Below, in pieces: positions 18,214 to 28,595 of a DNA stretch of 64,000 nucleotides. The notes beneath the pieces were generated by a model. That model searched no databases. It had not been told where the DNA came from and worked only from the letters and a program-made list of their open reading frames with translations. The DNA is from Billgrantia lactosivorans (GTDB lineage: Bacteria > Pseudomonadota > Gammaproteobacteria > Pseudomonadales > Halomonadaceae), in the NCBI RefSeq assembly GCF_003254665.1, contig NZ_QHGY01000004.1, positions 297,454 to 361,453 on the forward strand, in the 5' to 3' direction. Every line of letters begins with the position of its first letter. The stretch's first letter is position 1. The position numbers were made by a program, and so were the translations under genes.

Positions 18214-19191
18214 ATGTCGACACCCGTGAGCGAAAGCGCGCCGATCCCGGCGCGCCCCCTGCCGGTCAGCTACCGCAGCACCAAGGTGCGCCGGCAGCGG
18301 GTACGCGCCGCCTGGTACTTTCTGGCGCCGATGCTGGTGACGCTGACCATGGTGGCCGGCTGGCCGCTGTTGCGCACCTTCTACTTCAGCTTCACCGACG
18401 CCTCGCTGTCGGACTTGAGCGATACCCTGTTCATCGGCCTGGAGAACTACCTGGTCTACGACGACGGGCGCTGGTTCGGCGTGCTCGCCGACCCCGTCTG
18501 GTGGCGGGCGGTGTGGAACACCGTCTACTTCTCGGTGGTCTCGGTGTCGCTGGAGGTGATCTTCGGCGTCGTCGTGGCACTCATCCTCAACGCAGAGTTC
18601 AAGGGCCGGACCCTGGTGCGCGCCGCGGTGCTGATCCCCTGGGCGATCCCCACCATCGTCTCGGCGCAGATGTGGGCATGGATGCTCAACGACCAGTTCG
18701 GCATCATCAACCACCTGCTGATGGCGCTCGGCCTCATTGCCAGCCCCATCGCCTGGACCGCCGACGCCGGCTACTCGATGTGGGCGGTGATCATGGTCGA
18801 CGTATGGAAGACCACGCCGTTCGTCGCCCTGCTGGTGCTGGCCGCGCTGCAGATGCTGCCCAAGGACTGCTACGAGGCCGCCGAGGTCGACGGCATCCAT
18901 CCGCTCCGGGTGTTCTTCCGCGTCACCCTGCCGCTGATCACCCCGGCGCTGATGGTGGCGGTGATCTTCCGCCTGCTCGATGCACTGCGCGTGTTCGACG
19001 TCATCTACGTGCTGACCTCCAATTCCACCAGCACCATGTCGATGTCGATCTATGCCCGCCAGCAACTGGTGGAGTTCCAGGACGTAGGCTACGGCAGCGC
19101 CGCCTCGACCCTGCTGTTCCTCGTCATTGCCCTGGCCACCATCGCCTACCTCTATCTGGGCCGCAAGCAACTGCAACTGGGAGGTGAGTGA
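18214..19191 (+). CDS. aglF: Alpha-glucoside ABC transporter permease, AglF-like
   Basis: This is a 325-residue MalF-type inner-membrane permease of the CUT1 sugar family with six membrane segments (first at about 33-55). The EAA loop that docks on the ATPase is visible as YEAAEVDGIHPLRVFFRVTLPLITPAL near 224-250. It begins 16 bp after aglE, and its stop overlaps the aglG start by four bases (ATGA), so the two permeases are coupled. Together with AglG and AglK it forms the importer for AglE-bound sugars. Confidence 0.9.
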   Translation: MSTPVSESAPIPARPLPVSYRSTKVRRQRVRAAWYFLAPMLVTLTMVAGWPLLRTFYFSFTDASLSDLSDTLFIGLENYLVYDDGRWFGVLADPVWWRAVWNTVYFSVVSVSLEVIFGVVVALILNAEFKGRTLVRAAVLIPWAIPTIVSAQMWAWMLNDQFGIINHLLMALGLIASPIAWTADAGYSMWAVIMVDVWKTTPFVALLVLAALQMLPKDCYEAAEVDGIHPLRVFFRVTLPLITPALMVAVIFRLLDALRVFDVIYVLTSNSTSTMSMSIYARQQLVEFQDVGYGSAASTLLFLVIALATIAYLYLGRKQLQLGGE

Positions 19192-20033
19192 TGACCTCGC
19201 GCCAACTCTCCAAGCTCACGGGACGCCTCGCCTTCTGGCTGCTGGTGGCGCTGGTCGTGGTGATCGCGGTATTCCCGTTCTACTACGCCGTGAAGACCTC
19301 CTTCACGCCCTCGAGCGAACTGTTCCGGGTCGAGCTGTGGCCGACGCGGGCGACGCTCGCCAACTACCTGCAGATCTTCGGCCAGCGCAGCTTCCTGCAG
19401 GCGATCTTCAACTCGGTGGTGGTCGCCACCAGCGTGGTGTTCATCGCCCTGCTGCTCGGCATCACCGCCTCCTACGCCCTGGGCCGGGTACGCTTCCGCG
19501 GCCGTACCACGGTGCTGCTGGTGATCCTCGGCGTGTCGATGTTCCCGCAGGTGGCGGTGCTGTCGGGGCTGTTCGAGGTGATCCGCGCGCTCAACCTCTA
19601 CAACAACCCGGGCGGGCTGATCCTGAGCTACACCATCTTCACCCTGCCCTTCACCGTGTGGGTGCTGACCACCTTCATGCGCCAGTTGCCCATGGAACTC
19701 GAGGAGGCCGCGATCATGGACGGCGCCACGCCCTGGATCACCATCACCAGGGTATTCCTGCCGCTGATGTGGCCGGCCATGGCGACCACCGGGCTGCTCG
19801 CCTTCATCGCCGCCTGGAACGAGTTCCTGTTCGCCTTGACCTTCACCCTGACCGACGGCCAGCGCACCGTGCCGGTGGCGATCGCCCTGCTCTCCGGCGG
19901 CAGCGCCTACGAGCTGCCCTGGGGGCCGATCATGGCCGCCTCGGTGGTGGTCACGGTGCCGCTGGTCATCCTGGTGATCATCTTCCAGCGACGCATCGTC
20001 TCGGGGCTGACGGCCGGCGCCGTGAAGGGGTGA
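19188..20033 (+). CDS. aglG: Alpha-glucoside ABC transporter permease, AglG-like
   Basis: This 281-residue MalG-type permease has six membrane segments, beginning with FWLLVALVVVIAVFPFYYAVKTS. The EAA loop is MELEEAAIMDGATPWITITRVFLPLMWPAM near 168-197. It overlaps aglF by four bases and is followed 94 bp later by the alpha-glucosidase gene. It pairs with AglF to form the membrane channel of the importer. Confidence 0.9.
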   Translation: MMTSRQLSKLTGRLAFWLLVALVVVIAVFPFYYAVKTSFTPSSELFRVELWPTRATLANYLQIFGQRSFLQAIFNSVVVATSVVFIALLLGITASYALGRVRFRGRTTVLLVILGVSMFPQVAVLSGLFEVIRALNLYNNPGGLILSYTIFTLPFTVWVLTTFMRQLPMELEEAAIMDGATPWITITRVFLPLMWPAMATTGLLAFIAAWNEFLFALTFTLTDGQRTVPVAIALLSGGSAYELPWGPIMAASVVVTVPLVILVIIFQRRIVSGLTAGAVKG

Positions 20034-20127
20034 CAACGCAACGGTTGAACCCGACACGGCCATCACGGTCCACCCCCGACGCACCCGACGAACCATGCAC
20101 CAATCGAGGCTTGACCAAGGGAACCCC

Positions 20128-21738
<1,611 letters not shown>

Positions 21739-21789
21739 ACCCGGTCTCGAGAACTCCGCACAACAACGACCGGCCGCGAGCGGCCGAGG

Positions 21790-22905
21790 ATGGCACAAAT
21801 GGCAAGCGTCTCTCTCAACAAGATCAACAAGGTCTTCGGTAGCACCCACATCATCAAGGACGTGGACCTGGCGATCGGCGCCGGCGAGTTCGTGGTCTTC
21901 GTCGGACCCTCGGGCTGTGGCAAGTCGACCCTGCTGCGCCTGATCGCCGGGCTGGAGTCGATCAGCGACGGCGAACTCGCCATCGGCGATCGCGTGGTCA
22001 ACGAGCTGCCGCCGCGGGAACGCGGCGTGGGCATGGTGTTCCAGTCCTACGCGCTCTACCCGCACATGACGGTGTACGAGAACATGGCCTTCGGTCTCAA
22101 GCTGGCCAAGACCGCCAAGGAGACCGTGCACGAGCGGGTCATGGCGACCGCTCGCATCCTGCAGCTCGAGGAGCTGCTCGAGCGCAAGCCCAAGGCGCTC
22201 TCCGGCGGCCAGCGCCAGCGCGTGGCCATGGGCCGCGCCATGGCCCGCGAACCGCGCATCCTGCTGTTCGACGAACCGCTCTCCAACCTCGACGCCTCGC
22301 TGCGGGTGCAGATGCGCAACGAGATCGCCCGCCTGCACAAGCGGCTCGGCTCGACCATGATCTACGTCACCCACGATCAGGTCGAGGCGATGACCCTGGC
22401 CGACAAGATCGTGGTGCTCAACGGCGGCCGCGTGGAGCAGGTGGGCAGCCCCCAGGAGCTCTACCAGCGCCCGGCGACCAAGTTCGTGGCCGGCTTCATC
22501 GGCTCGCCGACGATGAACTTCCTGCCGGCCAGGCTGCTCGGCGCCGACGCCGGCGGCTGCCGGGTCGGCGCCGCCGGGCTGGCCGAGCTGGCGCTGCCCC
22601 ATGACGCCGCGGCACATGCCCAGGGCGCCGAGCTGGCGCTGGGCATACGCCCCGAGCACCTGCGCCTCGCCGAGGCCCCGGACGGCGAAGGCTTCGAGAT
22701 CGTCAACGTCGAGTACCTCGGCAACGAGGTCTACGTCTATCTCGAGCCGAAGGAGGGCGACACCCTGCTGATCCAGCGCAGCGAGGCTCCGACCCAGTGG
22801 TCGGTGGGCCAGCGCGTGGCGCTGGCGCCCGATCCCGAGCATGTCCACCTGTTCGACGCCCATGACCGGGCGCTGCCGATCGGGCCGGCAAGGGCCGCCG
22901 CCTGA
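21790..22905 (+). CDS. aglK: Sugar ABC transporter ATP-binding protein, AglK/UgpC type
   Basis: This 371-residue ATPase powers the alpha-glucoside importer. Walker A is FVGPSGCGKSTLLR near 38, the Q loop is VFQSYALYPHMTVYENMAF, the signature is LSGGQRQRVAMGRAMAREP near 136, Walker B is ILLFDEPLSNLDA, and the switch histidine is in YVTHDQVEAM. A C-terminal TOBE/MalK regulatory domain follows from about residue 235 (IGSPTMNFLPARL, GIRPEHLRLA). ATG 21790 or 21799 are both possible starts. It is the last structural gene of the operon. Confidence 0.92.
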   Translation: MAQMASVSLNKINKVFGSTHIIKDVDLAIGAGEFVVFVGPSGCGKSTLLRLIAGLESISDGELAIGDRVVNELPPRERGVGMVFQSYALYPHMTVYENMAFGLKLAKTAKETVHERVMATARILQLEELLERKPKALSGGQRQRVAMGRAMAREPRILLFDEPLSNLDASLRVQMRNEIARLHKRLGSTMIYVTHDQVEAMTLADKIVVLNGGRVEQVGSPQELYQRPATKFVAGFIGSPTMNFLPARLLGADAGGCRVGAAGLAELALPHDAAAHAQGAELALGIRPEHLRLAEAPDGEGFEIVNVEYLGNEVYVYLEPKEGDTLLIQRSEAPTQWSVGQRVALAPDPEHVHLFDAHDRALPIGPARAAA

Positions 22906-22936
22906 GGCGGCGCTGCGGCATCGGCGGCGGGGCTGT

Positions 22937-22972
22937 CCCGGCCATGGCCGGGGCGGTATGCTTGGGGCATAC
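22937..22972. promoter_or_regulatory. Two adjacent dyads before aglR
   Basis: CCCGGCCATGGCCGGG (22937-22952) is a perfect 16-bp palindrome that could form a hairpin after aglK. It is followed by GTATGC-TTGGG-GCATAC (22956-22972), an inverted repeat just upstream of the LacI-type gene. The first may be a transcript end or processing hairpin; the second may be an operator or part of the aglR promoter. Neither resembles the dyad before aglE. Confidence 0.4.
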
Positions 22973-22992
22973 TCATTAGCAGGGAAATCAAC

Positions 22993-24048
22993 GTGTCGCC
23001 ACCGATCCGTCGCATCACCCTCAAGGATCTGGCCCGCGAGCTCGGCGTCTCCACCGCCACCGTCTCCAACGCCTTCAACCGGCCGGACCAGCTCTCGCCC
23101 AACCTGCGCGAGCGCATCCTCGCCGAGGCCAAGCGGCTGGGCTACCGGGGGCCCGACGCCAAGGCGCGCAGCCTGCGCACCGGGCGCTCGCGAATCATCG
23201 CGGTGGTCCTCGCCGAGAGCCTCACCTACAGCCTCAACGACGCCGTCTCCAGCGAGTTCCTGTCGGGCGTGGCCGAGGTGCTCGACAGCCAGGGGCATAC
23301 GCTGCTGCTGCTCTCCGCGCGCCAGGCCAAGTGCCAGCTGGCCGATGCGGCGAGCATGGCCGACGGCTTCATCGTCTACGGCCTGATGCCCTCGGAGGAG
23401 CTGTTCGACTCGCTGCCGCTCAATGCGGCGCTGGTGGCGGTCGACTTCAACGTCGCGGGACATCCCTCGGTCCACGTCGACAACGAGCCGGCCTGCTTCG
23501 AGATCGCCGATCGCGCCCTCTCCACCATGCCACGGCAGCGACCGGCTATCGTCAACCTGCGCCTCACGCGCGAACCCTGCAACGGCCGCATCGACACCGA
23601 GCACACCCTGCTGCCCGCCGAGCTCACCATCACCCGCTCGCGCCTGGCCGGTTTCCATCGCGCCCTGGTCCGGCATGGCTTCGCCGCCGCGCAGGTGCCG
23701 ATGTGGAACGTGGAAGAGAACACTTTCGAGGTGTGCGCCCCGGTGATCGAGGAGATCCTCGACCTCCCCGCGAACGAGCGCCCCGACCTGCTGCTGTGCA
23801 TGTCCGACCGCATCGCCCTGACCGCCCTGACGCTGGCCGAGAGCCGCGGCCTGCGCATTCCCGAGGACATCTGCCTGGTCGGCTTCGACGGCATCGCCGA
23901 GGGCCAGTACCGGGCGCCGCGGCTGACCACGGTGCGCCAGGAGAGCGGCGAGAAGGGACGCCTGGCGGCGCGTATGATCCTGGGCCTGGAGCCGGGCCAT
24001 TCGCGCTTGCTGGGCACCGAGCTGATCCTGGGCGAAACCTGCCCCTGA
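22993..24048 (+). CDS. aglR: LacI-family regulator of the agl operon
   Basis: This 351-residue LacI/GalR regulator has the N-terminal HTH ITLKDLARELGVSTATVSNAFNRPDQLSP and hinge helix AKARSLRTGRS (about residues 7-62), then a periplasmic-binding-protein-like sensor domain (VVLAESLTYSLNDAVSSEFLSGVAEVL; ICLVGFDGIAEGQYRAPRLTTVRQ near 295-318). It starts with GTG, with AGGGA nine bases upstream. It probably represses aglEFGAK through the central-CG dyad at 16871-16888 until an alpha-glucoside or derivative binds. Its sensor domain is longer than usual in the middle, with an insert near RQRPAIVNLRLTREPCNG. Confidence 0.87.
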   Translation: MSPPIRRITLKDLARELGVSTATVSNAFNRPDQLSPNLRERILAEAKRLGYRGPDAKARSLRTGRSRIIAVVLAESLTYSLNDAVSSEFLSGVAEVLDSQGHTLLLLSARQAKCQLADAASMADGFIVYGLMPSEELFDSLPLNAALVAVDFNVAGHPSVHVDNEPACFEIADRALSTMPRQRPAIVNLRLTREPCNGRIDTEHTLLPAELTITRSRLAGFHRALVRHGFAAAQVPMWNVEENTFEVCAPVIEEILDLPANERPDLLLCMSDRIALTALTLAESRGLRIPEDICLVGFDGIAEGQYRAPRLTTVRQESGEKGRLAARMILGLEPGHSRLLGTELILGETCP

Positions 24049-24064
24049 GCCGCCTGCCGGCCCC

Positions 24065-24083
24065 GCTTGCACACTGCTTGCAC
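24065..24083. promoter_or_regulatory. Direct repeat GCTTGCAC with 11-bp period
   Basis: GCTTGCAC occurs at 24065-24072 and 24076-24083, one helical turn apart, 225 bases before the histidine kinase gene. OmpR-family response regulators usually bind such tandem repeats. A related pair stands before the Spy-like gene (26485-26501), so this may be the response regulator's own site. Confidence 0.45.
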
Positions 24084-24307
24084 GCTACGTGACCATTGGC
24101 TGCATCGCCTTGCGCGATGCTGGTGGACCCGTCGGTCGCCACGCCTCGCGCCGGCCCGCTGAATGATTCCGGCTCGCCGGACTTCGGCCTGCCGCTACCG
24201 CCTCGCCTCCGCCCGATACTGCTACCCTGCCTCTATCTGATGCTGGAAGGCCTGCGCGAGCGATGGGGACAGCCGACCAACGCCCACCCTACCCAGGAGC
24301 CGACTCG

Positions 24308-25732
24308 ATGAGGTCTCGCTTCCCCCGTCCGCCCTTCTCGCGCCTGGGCGTCAAGCTGTTCGTCATCATCCTGTCGGTCAACGTGGTGATCGCCGGGCTG
24401 GTGTTCCTGGCGGTGTCGCGCAGCCTCGACCGTGGCTTCCTCGAGTACCTCGAGACCACCCAGGCCAACCGCGCCGAGACCCTGGCCGAGGGCCTGGGAC
24501 AGGAGTGGGCGCGCCGCGACGGCTGGCAATGGCTGCGCAACTCGCCGCCGGCCTGGGAGCGCCTGGTGCGCCAGCAGCTGTGGCCCGGCGAACGCCCGCC
24601 CCACGGCATCGAGCGCCGCCTGGGTGACGCCCGCGATTTCGTGCTGCACGACGCCGAGGGGCTGCCGGTGATCGGCCCACCGCCGGACGACCGCGAGATG
24701 GCCGCCGAGCTGAACTGGCTGCCCATCGAGTACGAAGGCCGGCGGGTCGGCACCCTCGGCTATCGCCCGCCCGAGCAGCTGATGGCTCGCATGGATCGCA
24801 TCTTCCTCTCCCGCCAGCAGCGCAACCTGGCCATCATCGTCGCCGCCCTGGGCCTGGCCTCGCTGCTGCTGGCCGGCGGCCTGGCCTGGTGGCTGGGGCA
24901 GCGCACGCGCAGCATGGCGCTGGCCACCCGCCGCCTGATCGAGGGCGACTACAGCGCGCGGCTGCCGGAGCGCGGCCGCGACGAGCTCTCGCGCCTGGCG
25001 CGCGACTTCAACATGCTGGCGGCCACGCTCGAGGCCAGCCGAGAGGCCCGCACCCGCTGGGTCTCCGATATCGCCCACGAACTGCGCACGCCGCTGGCGG
25101 TGCTGCGCGGCGAGATCGAGGCGATGCAGGACGGCATCCGCCCGCTCGACGAGGACAACCTGCGCTCGCTGTCGCAGGAGGTGGGCCAGCTCGAGCGGCT
25201 GGTGGACGACCTGCGGCTGCTGTCGCAGAGCGATGCCGGCGCGCTCGAAGTGCAGCTCGCCCCGCTCGACCTGGCGGCGAGCCTCACCTCGCGCCTCGAG
25301 GAGGCCAGCGGCTGGCTCGACGACTGTGGCATGAGCGTCTCCAGCTCGATACCGGGGCCGGCCTGGGTCCGCGGCGATGCCCGGCGCCTGCGCCAGCTGT
25401 GGACCAACCTGCTCGACAACAGCTGTGCCTATACCCGCTCGCCGGGGCTGCTCGAGGTGCGCCTGGTCCAGGCGCCGGGGCGGGTCCGCGTGACCTGGCA
25501 GGACAGCCCGCCGGGCGTGCCCGAAGCCGCGCTCGGCCGGCTCACCGAGCGGCTCTACCGGGTCGAAGGCTCGCGCAGCCGGGCCAGCGGCGGCAGCGGC
25601 CTCGGGCTCGCCATCGCCAGCGCCCTGGTCAAGAGCCACGGCGGCTCCATGCAGGCCTCGCCCTCGCCCCTGGGTGGGTTATGCTGGACCCTCGAGTTTC
25701 CGGCCCTGGATGCCGAAGATCGCACCCCATGA
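24308..25732 (+). CDS. Envelope-stress-type sensor histidine kinase, BaeS-like
   Basis: This 474-residue inner-membrane kinase has TM1 at about 12-35, a periplasmic sensor of about 125 residues, TM2 at about 170-195 and a HAMP domain (TRSMALATRRLIEGDYSARLPE). The DHp domain carries the phospho-accepting H257 in SDIAHELRTPLAVLRGE, and the catalytic domain has the N box LWTNLLDNSCAYTRS and GGSGLGLAIASALVKSHGG. The G1 box is poor (VTWQDSPPGVPEA), a known variation in BaeS-like kinases. ATG 24308 follows AGGAG. Directly downstream come an OmpR-type regulator and a Spy/CpxP-like protein, which suggests a response to envelope or metal stress. Confidence 0.85.
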   Translation: MRSRFPRPPFSRLGVKLFVIILSVNVVIAGLVFLAVSRSLDRGFLEYLETTQANRAETLAEGLGQEWARRDGWQWLRNSPPAWERLVRQQLWPGERPPHGIERRLGDARDFVLHDAEGLPVIGPPPDDREMAAELNWLPIEYEGRRVGTLGYRPPEQLMARMDRIFLSRQQRNLAIIVAALGLASLLLAGGLAWWLGQRTRSMALATRRLIEGDYSARLPERGRDELSRLARDFNMLAATLEASREARTRWVSDIAHELRTPLAVLRGEIEAMQDGIRPLDEDNLRSLSQEVGQLERLVDDLRLLSQSDAGALEVQLAPLDLAASLTSRLEEASGWLDDCGMSVSSSIPGPAWVRGDARRLRQLWTNLLDNSCAYTRSPGLLEVRLVQAPGRVRVTWQDSPPGVPEAALGRLTERLYRVEGSRSRASGGSGLGLAIASALVKSHGGSMQASPSPLGGLCWTLEFPALDAEDRTP

Positions 25733-25744
25733 GGAACGTCGCCC

Positions 25745-26464
25745 ATGCACGACCCCGAAGCCCCACGTGACACCCTGCTGATCGTCGAGGACGAGCCGAA
25801 GATCGCGCGCCTGGTCGCCGACTACCTGGAGGGCAGCGGCTTCGCCACCTGGCACATCGATCACGGCGACCAGGTGCTGCCCTGGCTGCAGAAGCAGCAC
25901 CTCGACGAGCGGCTGCCGGCGCTGGTGCTGCTCGACCTGATGCTGCCCGGCATCGATGGGCTTACCCTGTGCCGGGAGATCCGCCAGCGCTGGCCGGGCG
26001 TGGCGATCATCATGCTCACCGCCCGGGTCGAGGAGGTGGATCGCCTGCTGGGCCTGGAGCTCGGCGCCGACGACTACATCTGCAAGCCGTTCAGCCCACG
26101 CGAGGTGGTCGCCCGGGTCAAGGCGGTGCTGCGTCGCAGCCAGGCGCTGCACGACCCCGCCGCAGCGCCCGCCAGCCAACTGGTGCTCGACGACGAAGGC
26201 TGGCGGGCGCTGGCCGACGGACGGGACCTCGGCCTCACCGCAGTGGAGTACCAGCTGCTCAAGGTGATGATGCAGGCACCGGGACGCATCTTCACCCGCG
26301 ACCAGTTGATGGATCGCATGTACCGTGACCACCGCATCGTCTCCGAGCGTACCGTCGACAGCCACGTCAAGAAGCTCAGGCGCAAGATCGCCGACGTCTG
26401 GCCCGAACGCGAGATCATCCGCTCGGTCTATGGGGTGGGCTACAAGTACCAGCCCGAGGAGTGA
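25745..26464 (+). CDS. OmpR-family response regulator, BaeR-like
   Basis: This 239-residue regulator has a receiver domain with acidic residues in LLIVEDEPKI, phosphorylation site D64 (LVLLDLMLPGIDG) and the switch lysine in DDYICKPFSPREV. The C-terminal winged-helix DNA-binding domain runs from about 140 (LTAVEYQLLKVMMQAPGRIFTRDQLMDRMY, RTVDSHVKKLRRKI, IRSVYGVGYKY). It is 12 bp after the kinase gene and is most likely its partner. It probably binds the tandem TTGCAC-type repeats found upstream of the kinase gene and upstream of the Spy-like gene. Confidence 0.9.
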   Translation: MHDPEAPRDTLLIVEDEPKIARLVADYLEGSGFATWHIDHGDQVLPWLQKQHLDERLPALVLLDLMLPGIDGLTLCREIRQRWPGVAIIMLTARVEEVDRLLGLELGADDYICKPFSPREVVARVKAVLRRSQALHDPAAAPASQLVLDDEGWRALADGRDLGLTAVEYQLLKVMMQAPGRIFTRDQLMDRMYRDHRIVSERTVDSHVKKLRRKIADVWPEREIIRSVYGVGYKYQPEE

Positions 26465-26484
26465 CCTCGATTCTTCCACGATTG

Positions 26485-26501
26485 CTGCAAGTTGGTTGCA
26501 C
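26485..26501. promoter_or_regulatory. Tandem TTGCAC-like repeat before the Spy-like gene
   Basis: CTGCAA (26485-26490) and TTGCAC (26496-26501) lie 11 bp apart in the 85-bp gap between the response regulator and the Spy-like gene. The spacing and core match the pair at 24065-24083. They are probable binding sites for the neighbouring OmpR-type regulator. Confidence 0.45.
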
Positions 26502-26549
26502 AGCGCCCGACGACACTACCAGCATCCCCAACGCAAAGGAGTGACCGAG

Positions 26550-27194
26550 ATGTGCCGTAACCTAACCCGCAAGCTGTTGATGCCCGCCCTGCTCGCCGTG
26601 GCCACCGCGCCCCTGTCGCTGGCGGCTGTCGCCTTCCCCGGCAAGAGCGAGGGCGGCTGGAGCGAGCAGCACCAGCAGCGCTTCGAGGAGCACCGCCAGG
26701 CCCTGTTCGAGCGCGCCGACCTGGACGAGGAGACCCGCAGCGCCCTGGAAGCGGCCCATGGCGAGCACCTGGAGGCCATGCGCGAGCTGCACGAGCAGCA
26801 TCGCGAACGCATGGACGAGATCCTCGACGAGGAGCAGCGCGAGGCCCTGCGCGAGGCCAAGCGCGAGATGCGCCTGGAGATGCATGGCGAGCGTCATCGC
26901 GGCATGCAGGAGCGCCTGGCCACCCTGGTCGACAGCTGGGAGCTCTCCGACGCGGAGCGCGAGCGGCTGACCGAGCTGCGCGAGTCCCTGTATGCCGACA
27001 TGCGAGCGCTGCGTGACCAGCAGTTCGACTCCCGGGAGGAGCGCCGCGAGGCCTGGCAGACGCTGCGCGACGAGCACCGCGAGGCCCTCGGCGAAGTCCT
27101 CAGCGAGGAACAGATCGCCGCGCTCGAGGCGTTCATGCAGCCCCGTCATCACAAGGGTCATGGCAAGCATCACGGCGCGCATCACCGCGGCTGA
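26550..27194 (+). CDS. Spy/CpxP-like periplasmic protein
   Basis: This 214-residue protein has a signal peptide (residues 1-27, ending near AAVAF) and a mature part that is almost entirely helical and very rich in Glu, Arg and His, as in the Spy/CpxP family of ATP-independent periplasmic chaperones and metal-stress proteins. Two related helical repeats can be seen: EETRSALEAAHGEHLEAMRE and LSDAERERLTELRESLYADM, with LTxxQ-like segments (EEQREAL, LSEEQIAAL). The C terminus is a His/Lys/Gly tail (HHKGHGKHHGAHH) that could bind metal ions. AAAGGAG precedes the ATG. It follows a two-component pair that probably controls it, and a strong terminator comes after it. Confidence 0.8.
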   Translation: MCRNLTRKLLMPALLAVATAPLSLAAVAFPGKSEGGWSEQHQQRFEEHRQALFERADLDEETRSALEAAHGEHLEAMRELHEQHRERMDEILDEEQREALREAKREMRLEMHGERHRGMQERLATLVDSWELSDAERERLTELRESLYADMRALRDQQFDSREERREAWQTLRDEHREALGEVLSEEQIAALEAFMQPRHHKGHGKHHGAHHRG

Positions 27195-27217
27195 TCGCTA
27201 CGCGACGCCTCGTAACG

Positions 27218-27254
27218 GCATCGGGCCCGGCTTGCGCCGGGCCCGATGCGTTTT
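27218..27254 (+). terminator. Strong intrinsic terminator after the Spy-like gene
   Basis: A 14-bp perfect GC stem (27218-27231 with 27236-27249) around the loop TTGC is followed by GTTTT. It lies 23 bases after the stop codon and closes the kinase, regulator and Spy-like unit before the convergent TRAP operon. Confidence 0.9.
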
Positions 27255-27275
27255 GCCGTCTCTTGCCTGCCTGTC

Positions 27276-28595
27276 TCAGTTATAGAGCACCCCCGGCAGC
27301 CAGAACACGATGCCCGGGACCAAGTAGAGGATGACCATGGCCACGAACACCAGCAGCAGGAAGGGGGCGATGCCGATGAAGATGTCGCCCAGCTGGATTC
27401 CCTTGGGCGCGATGCCCTTGAGGTAGAAGGCCGACATTGCCATGGGCGGAGTCAGGAACGAGGTCTGGATGTTGAGCGCCACCAGCACGCCGAAGAACAG
27501 CGGGTCGATGCCGAACATCGCCAGCAGCGGCAGGAAGATCGGCACGAAGATGATGATGATCTCGGTCCACTCCAGCGGCCAGCCGAGCAGGAAGATGATC
27601 AGCTGTGCCAGCAGCAGGAACTGCAGCGGCGTCAGCGACAGCCCGCTGATCCAGTGCTCGATCAGCGAATGGCCGTCTAGCAGCGAGAACACCGAGGAGA
27701 AGATCCACGAGCCGACGAACAGCCAGCACACCATGGCGCTGGTCTTGGCGGTGAGGAAAACCGCCTCCTTGAGCCGCTCCCAGGTCATCTGCCGGTAGGC
27801 TGCCGCCAGCACCATGGCGCCCAGCGCCCCGATGCCGGCCGCCTCGTGAGGCGTGGCGAGACCGAAGAGGATCGCCCCGAGCACCGACATGATCAGCACG
27901 AACAGCGGCACGAAGGAGGTCAGCAGACCCCAGTAGACCTCCTTAAGGGGCACGTCGAGCCTCTCCCGCGGCAGCGGTGGCGCCACCTTGGGATTGACCA
28001 GCGCCCGCCCCATCACGTAGAGGATGTAGAGCCCCGCCAGCAGTAGCCCGGGGATCAGCGCGGCGGCATACAGGCGCACCACCGAGACCCCCGCCATCGC
28101 CCCGTAGAGGATCAGCATGATGCTCGGCGGGATCAGGATGCCGAGACAGCCCCCGGCACAGATGACCCCGCTCGACAGGCGCTTGTCGTAGCCGGCGTTG
28201 AGCATCGCCGGCAGCGCCAGCAGCCCCATCAGGGTGACCACGGCGCCGACGATACCGGTGGCGGTGGCGAACAGCGCGCAGGTGATCAGGCTGGCCACCG
28301 CCAGCGACGCCGGCATGCCCCGCGCCGCGAGCTGCAGGCTCGAGAAGAGTCGGTCGAGAATGTTGGCCCGCTCCACCATGTAGCCCATGAACAGGAACAG
28401 CGGCACGGCGATCAGCACGTCGTTGGACATGACGCCGTAGGTGCGCTGCACCAGCAGCGAGAAGATGATGTCACCGATGGCGAAATAGCCGAAGACCACG
28501 CCCATGGCAACCAGGGTGAAGGCGATGGGGAAGCCGAGCATGATCAGCACGACCAGGCTGCCCAGCATCAGCATGCCGATTTCGGGGTTGCTCAT
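27276..28595 (-). CDS. dctM: TRAP transporter large permease, DctM family
   Basis: This 439-residue protein is the 12-TM subunit of a tripartite ATP-independent periplasmic transporter, which carries the substrate and the coupling sodium ion. Typical sequence is at the N terminus (IGMLMLGSLVVLIMLGFPIAFTLVAMGVVFG), PLFLFMGYMVERANI near 105, and a C-terminal segment FLTPPMAMSAFYLKGIAP near 380. Its start overlaps the DctQ stop by four bases. The substrate of this system is not known; the binding protein upstream resembles 2-oxoacid binders. Confidence 0.9.
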   Translation of the reverse strand: MSNPEIGMLMLGSLVVLIMLGFPIAFTLVAMGVVFGYFAIGDIIFSLLVQRTYGVMSNDVLIAVPLFLFMGYMVERANILDRLFSSLQLAARGMPASLAVASLITCALFATATGIVGAVVTLMGLLALPAMLNAGYDKRLSSGVICAGGCLGILIPPSIMLILYGAMAGVSVVRLYAAALIPGLLLAGLYILYVMGRALVNPKVAPPLPRERLDVPLKEVYWGLLTSFVPLFVLIMSVLGAILFGLATPHEAAGIGALGAMVLAAAYRQMTWERLKEAVFLTAKTSAMVCWLFVGSWIFSSVFSLLDGHSLIEHWISGLSLTPLQFLLLAQLIIFLLGWPLEWTEIIIIFVPIFLPLLAMFGIDPLFFGVLVALNIQTSFLTPPMAMSAFYLKGIAPKGIQLGDIFIGIAPFLLLVFVAMVILYLVPGIVFWLPGVLYN

